This document shows, one piece after another, positions 1 through 11,487 of a stretch of 64,000 nt of DNA; the stretch's first letter is position 1, and every line of letters begins with the position of its first letter. A model generated the notes under the pieces. That model worked only from the letters and a program-made list of their open reading frames with translations. It was not told the origin of the DNA and ran no database searches. Made by a program: the position numbers and the translations under genes. This DNA comes from Phlyctochytrium arcticum (taxonomy: Eukaryota; Chytridiomycota; Chytridiomycetes; Chytridiales; Chytridiaceae): NCBI GenBank assembly GCA_025602905.1, contig JAHLKI010000001.1, positions 2,480,001-2,544,000 on the forward strand. Direction: 5' to 3'.

Positions 1-3000
1 GAGGTCAACATCGACATTTCTTTTCCATTGACCGGGATTGAGTTGGTCCGGATGGGAAATTTCACATTGGTGGAAAAGTGGGACAGGTCCTCTTCCATTG
101 ACATGAATTGGCTGGTGGACGACGCACTAAAACTGTCAGACGCGTTCATTTGACCGGACATGCGGGTAGTGGAAGTAGTCTCGTTGCACGGCCATGGTGT
201 TTTTTGGTGAGAGCTGGTGGCGGATGTGGAATGAGAGAAACGGGTAGCTGGGTCAGGAGGGGTAGATACTGAGATCCGGGAAAGTTGTTGGGAAATACGA
301 TTCAGTAAATCGGCTTGGGCGGCTGCCCAATCCTTCTCGGTTCGAAGGACAGTAGGTAGTGAATCGGTAGTAGGTGAAGCTGGTGAAGTTTGTGGTGCTG
401 GCGATTCATCTGTAATAAGCCCCGGTGGAAAAACGCTGCTACTGCCGACGGCAGATATCGCCTCCCCGGAGCCGAAAGGCGCCTCATTGACGACGAGCCC
501 ATCATCCACAGCTGTCGACAAACTCCCACCATCCGCACTATCCTCTAATAAAGCAGACACCGCGGTCGTGTCCGTCGTCAAGGAATCATTTCTGGCCGAC
601 AAAGTCGGCGGTAAACGATTTCCAAACGAGCCTGCTTGCGGTGAACAGTCGATCAACCCATCCCGTTGATCCATACTTGCCGTCAAGACAGATTCCTTGA
701 CAGGCGACTCGACCAGTGGTTCCCCGCTCACAGTGGACATGGCCCGGGCAGAACTGTTGATGGCCAGGGGACCAGTGGATGAATTTGTGTCACCGGTCGA
801 CCGTTTAACTGTCAAAACAGTCAGCGGGCGATCTTCATCCGAGTCTGAATCTGCTTCTGACGCATTGACTACGCGTAAGGGAGTGCGAGGTGCCCAAGTC
901 TGTTTGCGCAGGGACCCGGGATCCAAAAAGGAAGCTACTGTGCCTGTCCGGTCCAAACTAGAAAATGACCCGCTCCCCGACTGTTTACGTGAATCACTCG
1001 ACGGCCTGGAAGTCGGGTCAGGGTTCGCAGACGGGGGAGAATTAGCCACTGCAGACACGAGATTTTCCCGACTACGCCATCTGGACGTGGCAGATCCATC
1101 GCTTGATTGTCGGCGCTCTTTCATTAGCTTAACATCTACTTTGGGGTTGATTCCGCCTGGAGTAACTTTGATTTGCAGACTAATCCGCCGATGAAGACCG
1201 TGACCGGGTGCCACACTCCCCGAACGCTCCATGGCAGCAACTGCCGCATTCATGGGAACAGAAGAGGTCGGCATTCTCGCACCGCTTGTATCAGCCTCGG
1301 CGAAAGCTACAGCCAAGTCGGCAGCCGCCTGTTCGTCGAATAATGATTCACGCCGTTCTGGTACAGCGTATGATGGATGTTTCGTACGTGTATCGACAGG
1401 TGATCGTGGACTAGTCCTCTCTATTGTACTCTTTGACGCATTTATTGTGAGAGGGTGAATTGTAGGGGGGGCGCTGCCACTACCATGTTGTTGATGCTGC
1501 GCAAGCGGATTCTCGGAGTTGGCATCGGCCATAGAAAGAACACGCGGTTGGATTGGCTCATCTTCTGGTTCTTCCAGTATGGGGTCAGAGTACATGTCGT
1601 AATGTGGCCGATCACTGAAACGTGCCATAGGTGTCGTCACATCTCCCACCTGAGACGACTGTTCAGGTTGTGATTGCGGGACCACATTCTCTTTGCCAGA
1701 GCTTCTGACGTTGCCTAATTCAGATGTACCGACAACCTCCTCTTCCAACCCAAGTTCGCGGGACAAACTCTGTCCAAAGAGGTGATCCTCTTTGCCAACC
1801 AGGAGAGGGGCACCATTTTCTTGCTGGGCCCTGACAGTCCACATCCGCCGCGCAGGGTCATGTACCAAGTTTGGGAATGGCGCCAAAGGCTGCGCATGTT
1901 GATCTAATTCCGATGGTAACGTCCCAAGTGAAACTGCCCGCTGATTCTGCGAAGCCGTGCGACCAGCTTTAACTCGCCTCTTTGCACCCGCCGCAGTTCC
2001 GCCCGGAAACAATAGCGCTCGGCGTACTTTGCTCTTTGCCCGTCGCATACTAAATCGCCAATCGGTGGACGTGTGCGCTGCACCGCTATTCTTTAAGCTT
2101 GGGGCATTCTCTGAAACTTTACGATTATGTCCCGGGGGGTAGTAGATCTGCGGAACCGTTGCAACAAAATCTCGTTGCATGGGTGCGGATTCCACACGAG
2201 TAGTTATGTCAGGTGGGGTCTGCTTCTGCGCACCCGTGCCAGCATATGGCCCTTCAGTAACCGACACGCTCTCCTTGCTACCGTTTCGGCCTTTGTCTAA
2301 CGCGACAGAGACGATGGTGGTCGGACCAGCTGGCGAGACAGGTGGAGTAGATCGGGATATTGAATCATGTGTGGGAAATGCTACTACCGTTTCCGGCAAA
2401 TATGATAGATTTCTGGCGGTGGAAGAGTGAGTGCGCGCGGGCCAAGGAAATGCAGACGATGATGCTGGAGATGAGTAAGTATGGTGTGATTGCCAATCTG
2501 CCTGAGTATTGGGAGATTCGGGGGATTTGGGGGAGGGATAGATGTCGTTGTAGCGAAGAGTGATGACTGGTACGTCGCCGAGTTCTCCGTTGAGGCCCCC
2601 AAGGAGTGGCCCTTTCGACGAGGAACCGAGTGGTACTTCACCGACAGCCATTTCCGCTGAGGGAGCTACTGCGGGGGTCAGGAGGAATGATGATGCTGCA
2701 GCAGTATCGGCACTAGACGTACAAATGAATATCGATGACACCTAAATCGCAAGGTCAATGTACGTACCTGATTAACTTCCCAGTTGACGCCAGATCCTGC
2801 GTAACAGCATTCCAACTACTACTGTCGTACATGCTAATGGCTTGCGGCGAATCTTTATAAGGAACCGTGGGTGCTTCACCCAAGACATCGTCTCCAAATG
2901 CGGATAACGCAGGCTGAGATCTCAGCGCAGGTTCTCCAGCTTTGCCTGACGACTTTTCAGTAGAACTTTGATTTGCGGACAGCTGCATCTGCGTGGCCCA

Positions 3001-3084
3001 CTCTGCCAGCTCAGTCCCGCCATGCCTTAGCGAGTCCCCGCGCGGAGCAACTTCTACAAGTTCGTCGCTACCAGCGGTTGCCAT
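1..3084 (-). CDS. Large Ser/Pro-rich protein of unknown function, partial (runs off left edge)
   Basis: One minus-strand frame is open without a stop from about 2712 down to base 3, so the 3' end lies outside the window. An intron at 2767-2713 (donor GTACGT, acceptor CTAG, 55 nt) joins it in frame to an upstream exon with an ATG at 3084 (MATAGSDELVE). The product exceeds 1000 residues and is rich in Ser, Pro and Thr, with scattered acidic stretches and one basic patch (RFSMRRAKSKVRRALLFPG). I recognise no catalytic domain; it reads as a disordered scaffold or regulatory protein. The 5' end is uncertain: sequence upstream of 3084 stays open for about 25 codons with a hydrophobic segment, and an additional small 5' exon is possible. 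That the frame is coding is well supported by its length; the function is unknown. Confidence 0.75.
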
Positions 3085-3884
3085 TGGCGCGAGCAGCCAC
3101 ACAACAATACAGCTGAATACAGCTCTTCTGCAAATCAGCGAACACGGACCCCTCCGCCGCTATCGAAAAGTCTCTTTTCAAAGTTCTCCGAGGCTGAATA
3201 AAAGCAAAGGCCGCTGCTATCCGCGTCGCTTGAGCTCTCAGCTGTAAAACATCGGTTAGACTCATGGGATTTTTTCCACAAGCAGGATAATCGACATTGT
3301 TCCTACCTGATATTCCTATCTTGGCCGTCGATTTCTGCTGTCGTTTATACTCTCCTTGCAAGGTAATGGTGTTCAAATTTCAAAATGACTCCAAATTTCC
3401 AAAGCTCAGCCCAGCCGATTCTGAGCCGATCCACATTCCAGTGAACCGAGGACCGAACGAGCTGACTTTGCTTCAAGATGATGGCGAAATCTGCATAGAC
3501 AATTGACATTTTTATGGTGCAGGTGCTATATGAGCATCAAAAGCCGTTTCTATTGAAAGCACCACAACTCCATTTGATGTAGTCGGGGGTGGTTTTCCTG
3601 TCCCCGGCGGAAGGACACGTTCGGGACCGAAGGGAGTAGAATCACGCCTGCAGCTAGTTTATGACGGTAGAGAAGGCGTACGGCAAATACCTGTTATTGA
3701 AACGGAGGAGCAAAAGTGTGCCGGGCAATGCAGTAAAAGAAGCAACGTTTGAAATGTTGGTATGATAAATGTAAACAAAGAGGACAAGGAGGACCAAAGG
3801 AAAGTCGCGTCGTGAACTTCAAAATAACCACGCAACATCACGGAATTGCTTTACTTCAACTGTACGAACAGATTTTGGTAAAGG
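3085..3884. other. Intergenic region between divergent genes
   Basis: About 800 nt separating the minus-strand gene at the left from the SDR gene. It may contain non-coding 5' exons of the left gene: a 63-nt intron-like segment with donor GTAGGA, a TCTAACC branch motif and a TTTACAG acceptor lies near 3330-3240 on the minus strand. No clear TATA box or repeat was seen. Confidence 0.4.
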
Positions 3885-4724
3885 ATGCCCCGTAACCTCA
3901 TTCTCTTGACTGGCGCCTCGCGCGGATATGGCCGCGCTATTGCTGTCGAACTCGCGTCGTCTACGCTGGCGACCGCTCAATACACCGATGTTGTCCTTGC
4001 GGCACGCAATACTTCAGGTCTCGAAGACGTACGCAAAGAACTCATTTCCAAACTACCCGCGTTACATGTTGTTACCCATGCCGCCGACTTTGCCGATCCC
4101 GACGCAGACGCCGTGGCCGCCAAGCTTCTCGCGGCTATCCCACATCCAGCCATTGACTACACCCATGCCATTCTCATCAACAATGCCGGGTCTCTCGGGA
4201 CTCTTGCACGAATGCGCAACCAGGCAGCCGCCAAAGACATTGCACCTGCCGTCCATGTCAATCTCACTGCTCCCATGGCGCTGACGACTGCGTTTATGCG
4301 ACATTTTGCCGCGCAACAGCCCCAATCTGCTGCCGGACAGCTCGTTGACCCAACTCAGTCCACTCAACTCACGCTCATCAACATCTCCTCGTTGGCGGGT
4401 ATCCAGCCTTTTGACTGTTGGGGAGTCTACTGTGCGGTCAAGGCCGCGCGGGACATGTACCATCAAACCATCGCCGTCGAAGAGCCCAAGATCCGAACTC
4501 TCAACTACGCTCCGGGCCCGCTCGACACGGACATGCAGGATCGCATTCGCAAAGAAATGCCAGATGTGCCGCTGCGCGAGGTTTACACCTCTATGCACAC
4601 GGAGGGCAAGCTGGTACAACCTGCCGACTCTGCTCGCGTACTGATTCGGATGATGGAACAGAATGAGTTCCAAAATGGTGCTCATGTTGACTACTATGAT
4701 GTGGCAAAAGAGTATTCTTCGTAG
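3885..4724 (+). CDS. Short-chain dehydrogenase, sepiapterin-reductase-like
   Basis: Intronless 279-residue protein of the usual SDR length. The N-terminus carries the Rossmann nucleotide motif TGASRGYGRAIA (about residues 9-20), followed by NNAG near residue 99, a catalytic Ser in INISSLAG, and the YxxxK active site as YCAVK. The overall arrangement, including the long insert after the first helix and the APGPLDTDMQ segment, resembles sepiapterin reductase and its fungal relatives such as yeast IRC24/BZI1-type enzymes. By family, it would reduce a carbonyl with NADPH in the cytosol. Whether the substrate is a pterin or a diketone cannot be told from the sequence. The start is the first ATG, shortly after a stop-rich leader. 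Confidence 0.85.
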   Translation: MPRNLILLTGASRGYGRAIAVELASSTLATAQYTDVVLAARNTSGLEDVRKELISKLPALHVVTHAADFADPDADAVAAKLLAAIPHPAIDYTHAILINNAGSLGTLARMRNQAAAKDIAPAVHVNLTAPMALTTAFMRHFAAQQPQSAAGQLVDPTQSTQLTLINISSLAGIQPFDCWGVYCAVKAARDMYHQTIAVEEPKIRTLNYAPGPLDTDMQDRIRKEMPDVPLREVYTSMHTEGKLVQPADSARVLIRMMEQNEFQNGAHVDYYDVAKEYSS

Positions 4725-5396
4725 TAGCATTGGACGAATGATATCTGTTATACTCAAAACGTGTCGCTGGTTTTAATTTACATATACTCGGACGTCCTGG
4801 AAAGCATTAGACGCGCGCGCTGCGCGCCGGAAATAAGACATCCTGCCCAATTTCATCTTGACGGCCGCTCCCTGAATTTTTGTAAGTCGCATTTTCCCGG
4901 TTCCGACCGGATTTCCACCGGTTTCCAGGTCTGTGAAGGGCCTTTGGTCATCTGCATTCCAGATAAGCAGTCCTGGAAGACTCTGAAACATCTCGTCCGT
5001 TCAAAGTCCGCCATTTCACTACCCTGCGTGCTCCGCAACAAGCAAGCCATCACCGCGGAGCATCATGGGAATGAAAAATGCCTGCGAATCCCTTCTCAGG
5101 GCCGTCAGGAAATCAAGTAGGCCGTTTTAGACTTTGTTGATAATTGCACATTCTGGTTGATCGGGCAAGCCAATGTCAAATTGTCGCTTACGCGAGCAAC
5201 GCGAGCGGATCTCAAACGCGTCGGCGCTGCGCGTGCGAGTGCTGTTGCAACCTACCAACCGTTCACATTCCCAACGACATTGCGAAACAGGACATTCAGA
5301 TTTGGGCGCGGAAGCCATTCGAGGGGAACGGAGCAGAGCATCAGGGTGCCCGTCTGCGCTTTGTCGGATCAGAAAGAAAAGAAACTGGACGAGATT
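4725..5396. other. Intergenic region
   Basis: 3' flank of the SDR and 5' flank of the next gene. The frame of the downstream gene is open back to 5157 but has no ATG before 5397, so an upstream coding exon cannot be excluded. Nothing else was seen. Confidence 0.4.
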
Positions 5397-7672
5397 ATGG
5401 TGTTTGCTCCTGGGCTAGATGTCATCGACGGTCGAGCATCCTTCCCGGCTAGTACCCTGGCGCAATTAGCCAAATCCTCAGCAATGCCTAATACATCGGC
5501 CAGTCTCAGCACGGCGAATGTCAAGGCAGTAGAATCAGAGCGGAAGAAGAAGTCATTATCAGTGTCCAGCACTTCCACCCTGGAAGATCACCGCATAACT
5601 CACCCCGCGTCGACAACGTTTGCACCTCACGTTCAAATGTCGCCACATCTCCTAATGAATCCTCGCCGTATAGTTCGCGCTCATCCTTATGCCGCCCCAA
5701 AGTCGTCAACTGATCCATCCACTGGTCGAATGTCGCAAGCCGCTTCGCCTTTTCACGCTCCCGCATTGTCCATTCCACAGAGCAATGCATCGCTCGGACG
5801 ACAGCAAAGTTCCTTGGCGTCGTTCTTTCAGGATCAGCAGCAACTTCAGCAGCCATTTAGCTCACTCAATGGTGCCCAAGCTGCAAGAATGTGGAAGTCG
5901 TATAAATCTCCGATTGGGACTCCCATGGTTCCGTGGGCTACTCCAGCAGCTACTCCAGGCGGTGGATCGCCATGCGCTGGAACACCTTTGGTTTCCCCAC
6001 TCATGTCACCGTGCCACAACAACTCATACAGTGCAAATGGATATCTGACAGCAACATCTTCCGGAATACCCGGTCCAGTTGTGGCCCCTTCGCCTGCTTC
6101 CGAATCATCTCAAACCTCTGCTTTAGTCACCCCGCGAATGCCTCATCCGCCCACTCCTGGGCCTCTAACTCCTCACTCTCTGTCTTCTCAATCCGCCCTT
6201 CATCTCTCCCTTCTTCGCGTTCAACAGTCAAATCGCCATCGGCTGATGCTGTTACGTGATGTATCAATGGCAACCGCAGCAGGACATTTTCAAGCTTGTG
6301 AAGAACTGAAATTGTGGTGCGATGATCGAAGAGCTTATATTTCGGAACTGGCCGCCGACCTGGACTTTACATTACGGGTAAGCCCTCAGTACCTTTCTAT
6401 ACTCTCACGAGCTTTCACTGACATACTTTTTCGATTGTGTTGCAGACCGCCACAGAGCAAGCGCTCCTTCCGGGATTCAATCCTACTATCGTCCTTGAAG
6501 TTTTTCACGTTGTTGCCAAATACCGAGATCTCATGTTACCTATTGCAGCCGGTACAGATTTAATTGCAAGAAAGGTTATCATGGCACTGTCTCACAATCG
6601 TCATAATTTTTTAGAAAATTGCAGACTATACATAGACTGTCTTCTCGAACATCAGAAAACTCTGGAAGAGCCACTTACCCCAACTGCTTTGTCAAGAAAG
6701 CTTTCGTACCATGCACCGGTTCTGACTCGCTACGTTCCGCCTGAAAATCCCCCCGTCTCTCCCAGCAAACCCCATCATCATCACCACCACCACCATCATC
6801 ACCATCCACAAGCATCGATATTACGCCGTCACTTCTCTGACATGGACGCCGGTCAGTATTCGTCAACGGCCAACTCTTTAACGACTAGTCAGTTCAACCC
6901 AATGGCACCGGCCCCCGAAGGATTGCATGAGTTGATGGGAAGTGAATGCCAGACAGAATATGATTCGCAACAATCATATATGGGCGATGGCAGTGAACTG
7001 GACTTTGGAGGTGTCTCCGGGTCCGTCATGGATGAGCTGGAAATAGCTGGCACGGGTCCAGCCGCAAAACTGCCAAATACTGACACGGATGACTACCAAA
7101 ACCAAGTACATGCATGTCCCTCCAGCGTTAGCGCCGCGGGCGAGTACCAAAACGCAATGCATGCAGCTCCCCCCAGCGTTAGCACCGCGGGCGAGTACAC
7201 ACAGACTATTTCGGCAGATATCACGGCATTCGAGCTGGATCAGAGCTCCTTTCAACATTCAACATTTGTTCTGCCGACTACATTTTCACCGCCCTCCTCG
7301 TCTTCGCCGCCGCCTCAGCTTCCCGGGTCCACTCCACAAACACTCGTTTCCCCCACAACAAACATAGACACCCAGCCGGTATCAAATTTCAAGGCCCAGC
7401 ATGCGAAGCGGTCGTCCATGACATCTTTTCTCAGTTTTTTGAATAACGAAGAAGAAACTTCTCCACCATTGTCTCCAAAAAGAAAATCAAACCTTTCCAT
7501 CACCATTCCACCACCCTCTACCGACCCTGCAGATTTACTCATCTCCCCAACAGACGCAGAAAACCTTTTCGGTCAAATGAACGCTTCCCCAAACGGCACC
7601 ACTTCCGCTGAGGATGCGATCCTGTCCTACGACACCTACATCAATCTTGAGGTTACCCCGAGCCCAGTGTGA
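5397..7672 (+). CDS. Low-complexity protein with conserved helical middle, function unknown
   Basis: Two exons, 5397-6377 and 6446-7672, separated by a 68-nt intron (GTAAGC...TTGCAG) in phase 0, giving 735 residues. ATG 5397 (MVFAPGLDV) is the first Met in the open frame. The first 240 residues are Ser/Pro/Thr-rich. A well-ordered, probably helical block of about 130 residues follows (from LLRVQQSNRHRLMLLRD to about LLEHQKTLEEPL), spanning the intron. After that come a run of 12 His residues at 6774-6809 and a disordered acidic and Ser-rich tail with a duplicated 17-residue unit. I do not recognise the family. The ordered block is the part to search. Gene call is strong from the clean in-frame splice; function is unknown. 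Confidence 0.75.
7091..7192 (+). repeat. Two tandem 51-nt units inside a coding exon
   Basis: Units 7091-7141 and 7142-7192 encode variants of YQNxxHAxPxSVSxAGE. They are in frame and differ at about nine positions, so this is an older in-frame duplication in a disordered region. Confidence 0.85.
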
Positions 7673-7949
7673 CAACCCACATCTGAGCTGACTTTGGACA
7701 AATTCGAAACATTACACCTTTATCTATGCTATTTATGTTTTTAATCGGTGTATCTGGACTTTTTATTTAGCAAAACAGCGTATGCCCTTCCCAAACTTTT
7801 TACTTATGTATAGTTGCTTCTCCCTGTTGTTTTTCTTTTGGTATATATACTTAGTTTTGGCCGTGAGAGGATTTTAAATGATCTAAAAGTGTATATTTGT
7901 ACAAAATTCCCCTCAAAAAAATGTTTTGCAGATGGTACAGAGTGTAATT

Positions 7950-10900
7950 CTATGAGTCGGGTGCAGTAACCTTCTCTGTTGACTGATCGTGCTCTGGTGG
8001 TAGATGCCACCCTTTTCCAGCCCCTACGCGTGAGAACCAAGCTTTTATTGAACCAACCCTGTTCAAAAATCCCAAAACGGCCTCCTCTGTTTCTCCTGTT
8101 CGCTCCTCCACAACCCCAACGCTATAGCGCACCTTCATGACTTCAGTCTCAACCTTTTCAAGGTGCTCTGTGAGTGATTGAGAGCGGGCTTGGAGAGATT
8201 GGGCGAGGGCTTGGACTTGAGTGGTATGTGATTGGTAGGCCGCGAGGTGCTCCTGATGAGACTCTAGCACTTTGTCAAACGTTTGTAAGAGTTGAGGAAT
8301 TGTCGACTTGATTGAGTGGGATAAATGGGTGGTTTGGCGGGTGAGGTTTGAGCGGGAAACAGCGAGTCGGGGGTGGAGGGGAAGCTGTGCAGCGGCAGAT
8401 GTTGATTGAGCGGGTGATCGATCTGACGCACTGTCAAGGGAGACTTCGGTTGGTGCTGTCACCAGTGTTGTTGGAACAGATGGGGCGGGAGGGGCAGAGT
8501 TTGCATGAGGTCGAGGGGAATGGCCCCGCAATCCGCGGGGCAGGAGTGTGGGTGAAGGTTGAGGCGACATTGACATCACATCATCGGCGGGATTGTTGCC
8601 AGATCCGGCAGCTAGCAGACTCTGGCGACTGCTGGCCCCACTTCCTGTTCCCCCCGTTGAGATTTTCCCTTTACCAGGTGATAGCTTTTTTTGACTTGTA
8701 AGCAGAACGGGCGTGGTATTCGCATCCAGAGATCTCCTTGTTGGCAATTGCTGCTGTTCATGATTTTGCGGATCATGCGATGACTGTGATGATTGTTTTT
8801 GTTGTTGAGACTCACTCCTTTTCCTCCCCGAGGCCCCAACTTTACCACCTGAAAGAAGGTCTACTAAACCTCGCTCACTTTTACGGACACTGTCCAGGGA
8901 CACAGCTCGACGGTGACTCTTGGTCCTTTTGGTTGGTGATGCATCCCCAGCATTTGCGTCGTGGAGAGTGGCCCCATTGGCCAATGTAGATGCTCCTGCT
9001 CCATCACTAGGAGGCATAAGCTTACCATCAGGACTGGATTCGGAACCTCTGTTAGAGGCAGACCCCCTTCCGGGTCGCGTCAACGTCGACTTTACATGGT
9101 CTCGTTCCTCATCATCCCCGGAATCCGGTTCTATTGGCGGAGGCGACAGTAGAGGATTTTCGCCTATTTCGTCCATATTGTCCTCCATGGTAGATCTTGG
9201 CGGCAAGCTACTCGCGCGACGGCTAGGACTATCGTGAGAATATCCTCCAATTGAGCCTTTTCGACTTGGGGGGCGGCTTGTTACAATACGTAAGTGCTGC
9301 TGCTGTTGCGTATGTGAATGTAGTCTGCCCTCAACCGCGTCCTCGTCTTCTCCGTATACATCACCTCCACTCTCGTCAAACCCTCCGAGGGGATTAGTAG
9401 AATCCTTGACATTATGAGCGAATTGTTTCATTCCTTTCTTCACCGCCTTTCCTTTTTCTACAATGCCTTCTAGAGTGCGCGATGTTGAGTCTTTGAATCC
9501 TCTGAGCACCCGGGCGGGGGTAGCACGCAGACGTCCAAGTTGGGTTTCATCATCGGTTGTAGTGGCCTCTTCTACCGTGATGTGAGAATGATGGAAGGGT
9601 TGCGGGGTACTCAGACTGTGGGAGAGGGCCTCGTTTGATGCATTGGAAGCCGCGGTGGCGGGATTGTTAGAGAAGCGAGCAGCTGGTGTACCACCCATGT
9701 CTGAACGGAGGGACATGGCGGGTTGGGGAAGAAGGGAGGTTGCCGGGAAGCCATAATCTAAAGAATTGGGGGATGTGCGCGTCCCTGGAGAAGGCGTAGC
9801 CACACTAGGAGAAGACGCGGTTTGTGCCGCCATTGGGGAGGTACTCGCTGATGCAGACATGGGTGTAGGCTGAGATGCCGGTTGACCTATTATTGAACCC
9901 CCTGCGCTGCTTAGCTGCTGCTTTCCACCGGTCATCATCAAAATTCCAGATCCTTCGCCTGGTCCGACGGCCACAGCGACAGCAGCCAGTTCCCTCTTCT
10001 TCTCTTTGTCCTTCTTTCGACCCACTTGTTTCTCCATGCGTTTGGACGCACGCCAATGCTGCTTTAGGAACCAATCCAATCCCTGCGTTTCTCGGGAATC
10101 CCCATCTCGTGCGTCACCACCAATCATGCGGTCCATTCCACCTCCCTCGTAGTAATTCTCGTCATCTGAATCCATGTCGCGGTCCTTGAAGGGTCGTCTG
10201 TTACTTCCCGTGGGAAGACCAGTTATATTTTCAATTTTGGAACGCAAAACATTGACCGTTGTGGAGACAGCCGCCACGGCTTGAGCTTGAGGTGAGAGTC
10301 GGACGTACAGATAGTCAATTGCCGCAACTGTTTTGCGGTCAAATATCCGAGTAACGCGTAATCCTTGTGATTTCTGGAAACTCTTGATCTGACGCTCCAG
10401 GCCAACCTGATCAGCCATAGCGGCAACACCGGCACCTCCTTTTACAGTGTACCCGAGAGCGCCCAATCGCTGTCTTAGTTGCTCAACCGTTCGGAGAACG
10501 ACCGCCAGCAAGGCAGGGTCGCACCAATTCCCTGGATCGATTTCGGCATCCTGGAATGGCCCAAAAGTGTTGTAAAACTCTCTCAATGTGTCACTTGTCG
10601 TGTCACAGAGAAGACCATCCACATATTCTGCTGAAAATAAGGCAAGCATGACGAGCGCTTGTTGAACAAGGATCACCAGAGTCAGCACTGCTTGCTGAAA
10701 TGGAACAAGCGGTGATGGTTGTATGTTTGTCATATGATAGAACTTGTCGATAACGGCTTGAGAAGGAGGGCGGTAGGAGAGTAAAGAGCGTTCACCGCAG
10801 CCAATACGGCGAAGGTTGATGTTGACATGCAGAGTTTGCAATTCGGCATCAAAATCTCCGCTTGGGACGAGAAGGCAAGGACTGTATTATACGAAGCTGT

Positions 10901-11487
10901 TATTGAAAATGATGCCTTGCCTATACATGTCGGGGAATACAGACGAATTACCTGGACGCTTTGCTAAACCATTCTGCATTCCCAACCATCACAACACCAG
11001 GCCCCGTCTCGTGCATTCTCAGCTTGTCACCTTCAAATTGTTTGAAAGCACGGCGCACTGCCGGACTGTACGCAGAGGAGTCGGCACTAAACTCGGCAAC
11101 GGCCATATGGGCAATATGGTCTGCCCGACCGGTATAGACGGCAAATGTGCTAAAGATGCGATCGCGCGATAGGATCCAGTCGACATTGGTGTAAAGCTGG
11201 AACCCGGCGATAGATATGTGGGCGGTTATGAGAGTCAGGTGTGGGGATGATGTGTGGCAAAGAGCTTGCAATGTTTGCCGTTCGCCCGAGAGGAGATTCC
11301 TTGTTGATCCACCGCCCCGCGAGCTCCCACTGGCCTCAACATCAGCTACAGTTCTTGAGCCAAGATTCGCTTCATATGTCCAGCTATCCTTTCTTTCCTT
11401 GCTTGTTGCGGCGATGGCATCGTCATTGTCTCGGGGAGCACTGGCGGAGCTGCCGACACTCATAATCGCTGATCCTACACTCGCCAT
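7950..11487 (-). CDS. STB6/STB2-like Sin3-binding protein
   Basis: Two exons, 11487-10952 and 10860-7950, around a 91-nt intron (GTAATT...CCCAAG), phase 2, giving 1148 residues. The N-terminal half matches what I know of fungal STB6-type proteins: a segment GFQLYTNVDWILSRDR followed by FAVYTGRADH, then at the splice junction GDFDAELQTLHVNINLRRIGCGER and a PPSQAVIDKFYHM stretch. Next is a helical domain with a peptidoglycan-binding-like fold signature (LERQIKSFQKSQGLRV). The middle is disordered and Ser-rich; the last 110 residues form a coiled coil. Yeast STB2 and STB6 were found as partners of the Sin3 histone deacetylase scaffold, so a role in transcriptional repression is inferred. ATG 11487 is the first Met of exon 1. 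Confidence 0.7.

Noticed and set aside
4062..4757. A 231-codon frame antisense to the SDR gene
   Set aside because: It lies fully opposite a well-supported SDR gene and its composition is the shadow of that gene's codon usage.
6774..6809. Poly-His run as a cloning tag artefact
   Set aside because: It is a mixed CAT/CAC run of natural low complexity inside a disordered region, with similar His-rich stretches in another gene of the window.
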